From NCBI RefSeq assembly GCF_026239675.1, contig NZ_JAPIVQ010000006.1:248001-312000 (forward strand): DNA of 64,000 nucleotides, in the 5' to 3' direction. The position numbers were made by a program, and so were the translations under genes. Of the stretch, positions 58,319 to 64,000 are shown piece by piece. Numbering within the stretch: the stretch's first letter is position 1; the number at the start of each line of letters is the position of its first letter. Below the pieces are notes generated by a model, which was not told the origin of the DNA, did no database searches, and worked only from the letters and a program-made list of their open reading frames with translations. The DNA comes from Pedobacter sp. PLR. Its GTDB lineage: Bacteria > Bacteroidota > Bacteroidia > Sphingobacteriales > Sphingobacteriaceae.

Positions 58319-59590
58319 TTACCTGACCACCCGGCCTGTTGGGTCAATATTTACATTAAAAGGGTTAAGGTAATCCTGTAGCAACAAGGCAAATTCCCTG
58401 CGGGAAATGACGCGTTCAGGATCAAATTCGGTACTAAACCGGTATATCGTTTTCCATTTTTTCTTTACTTCGGCCAAAGTGGTTACAGGGGCTTTATTCC
58501 CGACCTTACAAACAAGGTCCAGCGTTGCCGCAATGGTCATTTCCGGGGCCGTATAATCGTCAAACCAGATCTGGGATTTGTAGTAAAATTCCTTAATCGG
58601 GGCTTTTATTTCAAGAGTACTCACCTTTTGACCGGGATTAAACCGGAATTCCCCATTTGTCAATGTCCCTTTCAGAAAGCCAGATAACCCAATGAACTGG
58701 GCTGCTTTCCAACTGCTGTCTGCCGGGCTGATATCGCCAAATGGGATCAACGAAAGACGATGATTGATCAGCTCTCCCTGAATCACTTTTAAATTTGGAA
58801 TGTTGTCTTTTCTCTTAAAAAACACAGGATAAGCGGCCGTAGCCCCTGCTGCCTGTCCGGCAGCAATACTTTCCCGGGTTGGATTGAGCCATATGAGATC
58901 TTCCTGCCCCGGAACCAGCAGGTCATATAGAGAAAGGATATTGGCTCTGGTGTGGTCCATACTGAAGCCGGAAGCCACACTCGTTCTATAAATCAGCTTG
59001 TTGTAGTTTAGCGGTTTCCATTGCAATCCGCCGGTTTCATTCAAGAGTCCGGCCTCCTCAAGCGTCAGCCCTTCTTTGAGTTTTAAAATTTCTTTTAGCC
59101 TCGCCGGATCTCCCGCATAAACGAGCATTTGTGCTTTTAAAGTCTTCCCATCATTGAACTGAACCGTCCAGCCTCTGCCAGATCTCTTCAATTTTGACCA
59201 GTTTGCTTTTCTAATGATTGTTAAGTTTTTACTACTGTCGTCCCAGGATTTGAGCAAGGCACTTACCTTTTGCAGGTCTACTTTCAGGCTACTGCTGTCC
59301 CTTATTTCTCTGCTGCTGCCTTTAATCCCCCCGGCAGCTTTTAGTTTATCCCAAAGGCGCAATTCCAATCCGGAAGCCATGCGTTGCTGAGCAGCATCCC
59401 CAAGGCTGAGTTCGAAATCTTCGGTTTCCATCAGCAAGGTGGTCTTTACGCCAGAATTGGCCGATTGGAAACTGGCCCCAAGCGCATTATTCCCATTGCC
59501 AATCACCAGTACCCCGGTTTTTAGCGTCTGACCATAACCCATTCCACAGCAGAAAATAACCGCAAAAACAACCAGTAATCCTTTTTTCAT
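58319..59590 (-). CDS. Secreted protein with FAD-fold-like N-terminus, unknown
   Basis: I do not recognise this 423-residue protein. It has a signal peptide (MKKGLLVVFAVIFCCGMGYGQ), then a strand-loop-helix like a dinucleotide-binding fold (TGVLVIGNGNNALGASFQSA, glycines 31, 33 and 38, acidic E55 after TTLLM). The middle has ATAAYPVFFKRKDNIPNLKVIQG. The C-terminus (FDPERVISRREFALLLQDYL) resembles S-layer homology or EF-hand-like helix segments. The GxGxxxxG spacing differs from classical FAD enzymes, so an oxidoreductase call is not safe. It may be cotranscribed with the S9 peptidase, 29 bp downstream. Confidence 0.6.
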   Translation of the reverse strand: MKKGLLVVFAVIFCCGMGYGQTLKTGVLVIGNGNNALGASFQSANSGVKTTLLMETEDFELSLGDAAQQRMASGLELRLWDKLKAAGGIKGSSREIRDSSSLKVDLQKVSALLKSWDDSSKNLTIIRKANWSKLKRSGRGWTVQFNDGKTLKAQMLVYAGDPARLKEILKLKEGLTLEEAGLLNETGGLQWKPLNYNKLIYRTSVASGFSMDHTRANILSLYDLLVPGQEDLIWLNPTRESIAAGQAAGATAAYPVFFKRKDNIPNLKVIQGELINHRLSLIPFGDISPADSSWKAAQFIGLSGFLKGTLTNGEFRFNPGQKVSTLEIKAPIKEFYYKSQIWFDDYTAPEMTIAATLDLVCKVGNKAPVTTLAEVKKKWKTIYRFSTEFDPERVISRREFALLLQDYLNPFNVNIDPTGRVVR

Positions 59591-59774
59591 TAGTTTTCTT
59601 CTATAAGATCAATTTACAGGAATTCCATCAACTGGTCATCCCTCAGACCGGCACCTTAATTCCCGCTATGATATTTACATACGGGGAAAGCAATTTGAGT
59701 ATAAGCGCGTTTCATTTTGTATATTTAGTAACCTCAAAGGAGGTCCTTTTATTAGCATAACCTAGCAGGTATTT

Positions 59775-61175
59775 ATGATACAAACTATTAACTCCGTTTT
59801 TAAAGCACAGCAAACGCATAAATATACACTTAGAAATAGCAATGCGACGCAACGAATTAATAAATTAAATGCTTTAAAGAGTAGCATCGAGGCCCATGAA
59901 AAAGAAATTTATTCGGCCTTACAAAGCGACCTAAGGAAAAGCGAGTTTGAGTCGGCGATCACTGAAGTCGTTTTTATTTACAGTGAGATCGATTTCGCGA
60001 TTAAGAACCTGAGCAACTGGATGCGCCCGGTGAAAGTCGGCAAAACGATCACCGCACTGACGGCAAAAAACAGGATCTATTACGAGCCAAAGGGTGTTTG
60101 CCTGATTATTTCACCATGGAACTACCCTTTTCAGTTGATGATGGCGCCACTAATTTCGGCAATAGCTGCCGGGAATTGTGCCATATTAAAGCCTTCAGAA
60201 CTGAGTTCTGAAACCAGTTCCATCATCTGCCGTATAATTGAAAAATGCTTTGATGAATCGGAAGTTTGCTGTTTTGAGGGAGACGCATCGATCTCAACTC
60301 ACCTGCTGAGCCTGCCCTTTGATCACATCTTTTTTACAGGAAGTACTGCTGTTGGAAAGATCGTTATGGAAGCCGCGGCCAAAAACCTGACCTCCTTAAC
60401 ATTGGAGCTGGGAGGTAAATCACCAACACTTATTGATGAAACGGCTAATCTGGACACTGCGGCTTCGAAAATCGCCTGGGGGAAGCTTACTAATGCCGGT
60501 CAGACCTGTATTGCGCCCGATTATATCCTAATTCATGAATCATTGGAACAAGCATTTATCGAAAAATATAAAGCTGCGGTCCACAAAATGTTCTATACGG
60601 AATCCGGAACGCTCAACCTGAACAGCTACGCTAAAATTATCAATAAAAGGCACTTTGACCGCATTGAGGGGCTGATTACTGACGCAGTAGACAAAGGCGC
60701 TTCAACTCCTTACGGCGGCAAGGCAGACGAATCTACGCAAACCATTATGCCCACAATTCTGACTGGTATACCAGAAAACGCGAACATCATGAAGGAAGAG
60801 ATTTTTGGCCCTGTATTACCCGTTATCCCATATAAAACCATAGAAGAAGCCATTTCTTTGATCAACAAAATGGACAAACCTTTAGCCCTTTACATCTTTA
60901 GTCAGGATAAAAAACAGGTTCAGCAGGTTATCAAAAATACCAGCGCCGGAGGAACCTGTGTAAACGATGTATTGATCCACATCAGCAACCCAAAATTACC
61001 TTTTGGAGGGGTAAATGGCAGCGGATTGGGTAGTTGCCACGGGCAATACGGATTTAAAACATTTTCTCATGAAAGAGCCGTTGTTTTTCAATCCAAACTG
61101 GAAATGAGTAACCTGATCTATCCCCCTTATGAGAAGAAAGGATGGGTGTTAAAGTGGCTGAAAAAACTGATGTAA
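59775..61175 (+). CDS. Aldehyde dehydrogenase (ALDH3-like)
   Basis: This 466-residue NAD(P)-dependent enzyme oxidises aldehydes to acids. The catalytic cysteine is C245 in LTNAGQTCIAPDY and the general base E211 in LTLELGGKSPT. Substrate-side motifs are IISPWNYPFQLMM and EEIFGPVLPVIPY. The short N-terminus, length and the Arg/Lys-rich C-terminal helix (GWVLKWLKKLM) match the ALDH3 group, which is membrane-associated in other organisms. It stands alone between divergent and convergent neighbours. Confidence 0.93.
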   Translation: MIQTINSVFKAQQTHKYTLRNSNATQRINKLNALKSSIEAHEKEIYSALQSDLRKSEFESAITEVVFIYSEIDFAIKNLSNWMRPVKVGKTITALTAKNRIYYEPKGVCLIISPWNYPFQLMMAPLISAIAAGNCAILKPSELSSETSSIICRIIEKCFDESEVCCFEGDASISTHLLSLPFDHIFFTGSTAVGKIVMEAAAKNLTSLTLELGGKSPTLIDETANLDTAASKIAWGKLTNAGQTCIAPDYILIHESLEQAFIEKYKAAVHKMFYTESGTLNLNSYAKIINKRHFDRIEGLITDAVDKGASTPYGGKADESTQTIMPTILTGIPENANIMKEEIFGPVLPVIPYKTIEEAISLINKMDKPLALYIFSQDKKQVQQVIKNTSAGGTCVNDVLIHISNPKLPFGGVNGSGLGSCHGQYGFKTFSHERAVVFQSKLEMSNLIYPPYEKKGWVLKWLKKLM

Positions 61176-61246
61176 CAGGAACAGTGACTGAAATTCATCG
61201 GTCACCAGGAGGTCCGTAACATAATTCCCCGGATTAATTATGCAGC

Positions 61247-62074
61247 CTAACCGATCCTTACAGAGGTCATGGTTAAAGAGCCCGCAACAGCCTTATCGTT
61301 GAAAAGGGAGACCGGTTCCTTATCATTTTTTAAGCCTAACGTGTACATCAGCGGCAGATAATGTTCCGGTGTAGGAATCGCCAGCATAGCCGCTTTCCCA
61401 AGCGTCCGATAGGCCTGTAAAGGCTGATGCTCATTGCTTAAAATGAGGCGTTTAAATTGATCATTGATCTCTAAAGCCCAATCGTAACCACCTCCATTGA
61501 TCATTTCCCAGCTCATCATGCTCAGATTATGCACCATATTTCCGCTGCCAAGGATCAGCACACCTTTTTTCCGCAGCTCATAAAGCTCTTTGGCCAGCTC
61601 ATAATGGAAACGCGCATCCTTCGTATAATCAATGCTCAGCTGCAGTACAGGAATATTTGCTTCCGGATACATGTGCCTCAATACCGTCCAGGCGCCATGG
61701 TCTAATCCCCAATCGTGATCCAGCCCAACTTCCACACTAGTAATCAGCTTTTTAGCTGCTAAAGCCAGAGCAGGGCTCCCCGGAGCAGGATAATTCACAT
61801 CGAATAAAGCCTGTGGGAAGCCTCCAAAGTCATGAATTGTAGCAGGAAAATCCATGGCCGTTAAGTGTGTTCCTTTAGTAAACCAATGGGCAGAAACGAC
61901 AATAACGGCCGTTGGAACGGGAATATCCTGAGCCATTTCTGCCCATTTTGCACTGAATTCATTGTCTTCGATCCCATTCATAGGAGAACCGTGACCCATA
62001 AATAAAACGGGCATTAAGTAATCCTGCAGAGGTAAATGCTGACTAAAAGTCCGGAATTGAGATAAATTTGTCAT
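61247..62074 (-). CDS. DODA-type extradiol aromatic ring-opening dioxygenase (YgiD family)
   Basis: This 275-residue protein is of the YgiD/4,5-DOPA dioxygenase type. The metal-binding histidines are H28 (VLFMGHGSPMNGIE), H63 (VVSAHWFTKGTHL) and the C-terminal His in TPEHYLPLMYTLG; WGLDHGAWTVLRHMYPE and LILGSGNMVHNLS are also family features. The ATG at 62074 is used instead of 62143 because family members start close to it and the earlier stretch is hydrophobic and not conserved. The aromatic substrate is unknown. Confidence 0.88.
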   Translation of the reverse strand: MTNLSQFRTFSQHLPLQDYLMPVLFMGHGSPMNGIEDNEFSAKWAEMAQDIPVPTAVIVVSAHWFTKGTHLTAMDFPATIHDFGGFPQALFDVNYPAPGSPALALAAKKLITSVEVGLDHDWGLDHGAWTVLRHMYPEANIPVLQLSIDYTKDARFHYELAKELYELRKKGVLILGSGNMVHNLSMMSWEMINGGGYDWALEINDQFKRLILSNEHQPLQAYRTLGKAAMLAIPTPEHYLPLMYTLGLKNDKEPVSLFNDKAVAGSLTMTSVRIG

Positions 62075-62169
62075 GGTAATAAAATGAAGAAATCTTTGCA
62101 ATAAAATGAAGAATGCGATGAAATCAAAAGAGAATGATTGCATCTAAAAACACGGATAGTGGTAAAAGA

Positions 62170-62222
62170 ACAAGGGTAGTACATTCTTAAACGAGGATTT
62201 ACCTCTTGATGACTACCCTTGT
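62170..62222 (-). terminator. Hairpin after yceI
   Basis: ACAAGGGTAGT 62170-62180 pairs with ACTACCCTTGT 62212-62222 over 11 bp, with a smaller GAGG/CCTC stem (62193-62196 and 62202-62205) inside the 31-nt loop. It follows the YceI stop on the minus strand, with only a weak T run. Confidence 0.6.
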
Positions 62223-62259
62223 CCAGAATATAATTAACTGATGTTAAAAATAACAACCC

Positions 62260-62832
62260 TTATTTCGCCTGTACAAATTCCAGGTTTAAAGAGATCTTAA
62301 CGTCTTTAGCAACACCCATTCCTGTAGGATCAAACTTGATGTTATAATCCAAACGGTTAACAGTAGTGTTGGCTGCGAAACCAGCTTTCGTTATCCCTTT
62401 GTCATCAGTGTGTGTTCCGCCGAAAACCACATTGAATTTTACGTCTTTAGTAACGTCACGAATGGTCAGTTTACCCGCCAATTCATAATTATTTCCTTTC
62501 AGTTTTTTGAAAGAATTACCCTCAAAAGTCATGGTTGGAAATTGCTCTGCATTAAAGAAATCATCAGATTTCAAATGTTTATCACGAGGCTCTACATGAG
62601 TATCTATGCTGTTTACATCTACTGTGAACTTCACTTTAGCATTTACAAAGTCCGATTTTTCAGCTTCGATAGTCCCATCAAATTTGGTGAATGAACCATC
62701 TACAAATGAAATCCCCATGTGACCTACAGAGAAGTTCACAAAAGAGTGCATTGGATCAACTGTCCATTTAGTTTGTGCGAAAGACGCAACGCTGATAGAA
62801 AGTACAACCAGCAATAAAAATACCTTTTTCAT
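62260..62832 (-). CDS. YceI family secreted protein
   Basis: This 190-residue protein has a signal peptide (MKKVFLLLVVLSISVASFAQ) and a single YceI lipocalin-like barrel: KWTVDPMHSFVNFSVGHMGIS, DVNSIDTHVEPRDKHLKSDDFF, QFPTMTFEGNSF and the C-terminal LDYNIKFDPTGMGVAKDVKI. Members bind polyprenoid lipids such as isoprenoid quinones in the periplasm; the ligand is not known here. It has its own -7 box and a downstream hairpin. Confidence 0.94.
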   Translation of the reverse strand: MKKVFLLLVVLSISVASFAQTKWTVDPMHSFVNFSVGHMGISFVDGSFTKFDGTIEAEKSDFVNAKVKFTVDVNSIDTHVEPRDKHLKSDDFFNAEQFPTMTFEGNSFKKLKGNNYELAGKLTIRDVTKDVKFNVVFGGTHTDDKGITKAGFAANTTVNRLDYNIKFDPTGMGVAKDVKISLNLEFVQAK

Positions 62833-62853
62833 AATTTATATATTAATGATTTA

Positions 62854-62861
62854 CAAATGTA
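62854..62861 (-). promoter_or_regulatory. Candidate -7 box (TACATTTG) for yceI
   Basis: CAAATGTA on the plus strand reads TACATTTG on the minus strand, 21 bp upstream of the yceI ATG. Confidence 0.45.
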
Positions 62862-62914
62862 TAACGATTAAAAAGGCAGATTGTTGATCTATGATAAGAA
62901 ATAGCCTGCGCGAA

Positions 62915-63721
62915 TTATTTTAACACATTATAAAAGTTAAATTCCGCCCTGACCATATACATATTCTTGTTGTAACGATTGGCCATATTTCCTGCCGCCT
63001 GGAATCTATAACCCAGATCTATACGTGTTCTACTGTTGATGATCATCTGAACTGCAGGTGCCAGATCCACATAAGACCTTCCGTTTTCAGGATTAGTTTT
63101 ACCCAATACCTCGAAATAAAGGTTGAAATTTGGCTGATTATAATTCTTATAGACAAAAGGCAACACCAGATACCCGGAAGAAAGGCTGTATCCCAGCATT
63201 TGATCTGGCTTATTCATCATCTGTTCATTGTGGTTGTCAAAAGCTTTAGAGTAGCTCAATGTGGCAGATAAAGCCAGTTTATGTAGCAATTGAGTAAAAA
63301 TCAATCCTCCCTGAATCCCTGAATTATCCCCTTCCAGATTGATGTCTTCCGAATGACCATGCCTGTTGCTGGTACTGATCCTTCCAAATGCGGCAGCACG
63401 GAAATGGCGCTTCATATCATCGATAGAAAGGAACCTGTATTTGGCGTATAAACTAGCTCCTTCTGCCTTATAGCTGCCATCCATATTAGACAAAAATCCC
63501 TGTGCATGCACCATCAGGTTCTTATTGAACCCAAACATTAGCTCCGGAGTTGTCCTGATGGTAAAATCAGGATTTACCCTACCTTCATTGGTTAGCCTAA
63601 ACCCGACAGACTTTGCCGGCATATTGCTGGCAGGTTCAGAAAACACGTATAATTCCTGGGCCTGAGCAGTGGTACCTACCGCAACAGCGATGGGTACCAG
63701 TAAAAATTTAAGAAATCTCAT
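62915..63721 (-). CDS. Putative outer-membrane beta-barrel protein, unknown
   Basis: This 268-residue protein has a signal peptide (MRFLKFLLVPIAVAVGTTAQAQ) and alternating aromatic/polar strands ending in Phe/Tyr-Asn and K (AEFNFYNVLK), typical of a beta-barrel with C-terminal aromatic. A conserved-looking part is SVGFRLTNEGRVNPDFTIRTTPELMFGFNKNLMVHAQG. The function is unknown. Its start lies 9 bp after the stop of the truncated gene at the window edge, so the two are likely one operon. Confidence 0.7.
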   Translation of the reverse strand: MRFLKFLLVPIAVAVGTTAQAQELYVFSEPASNMPAKSVGFRLTNEGRVNPDFTIRTTPELMFGFNKNLMVHAQGFLSNMDGSYKAEGASLYAKYRFLSIDDMKRHFRAAAFGRISTSNRHGHSEDINLEGDNSGIQGGLIFTQLLHKLALSATLSYSKAFDNHNEQMMNKPDQMLGYSLSSGYLVLPFVYKNYNQPNFNLYFEVLGKTNPENGRSYVDLAPAVQMIINSRTRIDLGYRFQAAGNMANRYNKNMYMVRAEFNFYNVLK

Positions 63722-63730
63722 GCGCTGCTA

Positions 63731-64000
63731 CTAAATGCTTAAGTGATAAATACGTGTTTTTTTTCCATTTACCAGACCTGAACCACTTGCATAAGCCTCA
63801 GACTTCAGTTGTGCTGCTTTTTTCTTAAATGCTGAACCTGAGATAAAGTTCTTATCGACAACCGTTGCCGTTACCGGACCGTTTAAAGTCTGACTTTTTT
63901 GATTTAAAAACTGGTAAACATTGGCTCCGGCAGTCGCCAGACCTTTATCGTCTACTTTAGTATTGTTAAAATTGAAAACCGCAGTTAAGTTCCCTACAGA
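63731..64000 (-). CDS. Hypothetical protein, C-terminal fragment (5' end outside window)
   Basis: The frame is open from the window edge (64000) to a TAG at 63731-63733, giving 90 residues without an internal usable ATG. Visible parts are NLTAVFNFNNTKVDDKG, GPVTATVVDKNFISGSAFKKK and the end VNGKKTRIYHLSI. The gene extends past the window, so length and function cannot be judged. It is read leftward and is followed after 9 bp by the barrel-like gene, suggesting cotranscription. Confidence 0.65.
   Translation of the reverse strand, partial: SVGNLTAVFNFNNTKVDDKGLATAGANVYQFLNQKSQTLNGPVTATVVDKNFISGSAFKKKAAQLKSEAYASGSGLVNGKKTRIYHLSI

Noticed and set aside
59731..59744. ACCTC-AAAG-GAGGT hairpin hiding an AGGAGG sequence upstream of the aldehyde dehydrogenase gene
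   Set aside because: It is 31 bp from the ATG, and Shine-Dalgarno use is rare in this phylum, so a regulatory role is not supported.
61184..61205. Hairpin GTGACTGA/TCGGTCAC after the aldehyde dehydrogenase gene
   Set aside because: Eight base pairs with a wobble and no T tract; too weak to call.

Overview
The window is a 64 kb stretch of chromosome from a Bacteroidota bacterium, most likely a member of the Sphingobacteriaceae close to Pedobacter. Three things suggest this: the mix of families (DUF4394, DUF2911, DUF6249, NA37 nucleoid protein, stand-alone B12-binding mutase subunit, mycobacterial-type AhpC/AhpD); the repeated upstream motif TAnnTTTG, the -7 element of the Bacteroidota primary sigma factor; and the near absence of Shine-Dalgarno sequences. 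I see no rRNA or tRNA gene, CRISPR array, insertion sequence or prophage. The organism call is an inference from gene content, not from a marker gene.

Layout. 1-5 kb: end of a duplicated DUF4394 protein, ybaB/ebfC, a UPF0173 hydrolase and polA. 5-9.4 kb: a secreted Gly-rich protein, a leftward run of trmB, an alkyltransferase-like protein, an AhpD-like protein and tag, and a divergent GDP-fucose synthase gene. 9.4-12 kb: oxyR facing sodA, tadA and csaA. 12.0-12.4 kb: a gene-free stretch with a MITE-like inverted-repeat element. 12.4-18.2 kb: LysE exporter, RlmI-type methyltransferase, an MHS transporter with a small membrane partner, an NA37 protein and TerC. 18.2-20.7 kb: ECF sigma, membrane anti-sigma candidate and a repetitive secreted protein in one operon. 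20.8-29.5 kb: aspS, an envelope-stress-like cluster (NtrC-type regulator, AI-2E transporter, YtxH, holin-like and an unknown protein), enoyl-CoA hydratase with a B12-binding subunit, and glnS. 29.6-32.2 kb: a lipoprotein amidase and an M49-like metallohydrolase.

32.4-39.3 kb is the most unusual part. It is a six-gene leftward signalling operon: a REC-kinase fusion, a 1202-residue CHASE3-HAMP-GAF-kinase-REC-REC-REC hybrid, two single-domain response regulators, CheR and a receiver-less CheB. It contains no chemoreceptor, CheA or CheW.

39.4-46.6 kb: a YpfJ-type metalloprotease, gltX, a kinase/DinB/thioesterase overlap operon, a second ECF sigma/anti-sigma pair, DUF2911 and a small membrane protein. 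46.7-51.4 kb: a TetR-TolC-HlyD-EmrB tripartite efflux operon with a candidate operator at its promoter. 51.5-54.5 kb: PEP carboxylase followed by two nested hairpins. 54.5-64 kb: ahpC-ahpD, an S9 peptidase, an unknown protein with an FAD-fold-like N-terminus, aldehyde dehydrogenase, a DODA-type dioxygenase, YceI, an outer-membrane-like protein and the C-terminus of an unknown protein.

Oxidative-stress genes form a recurring theme (oxyR, sodA, ahpC, ahpD, a second AhpD-like gene). OxyR-like ATAG...CTAT dyads are visible both at the oxyR start, inside a 56 bp palindrome, and upstream of ahpC. Both are predictions from sequence. Several CDS starts are moved from the longest open frame where a -7 box, signal peptide or family start argues for it; each is explained in its entry.
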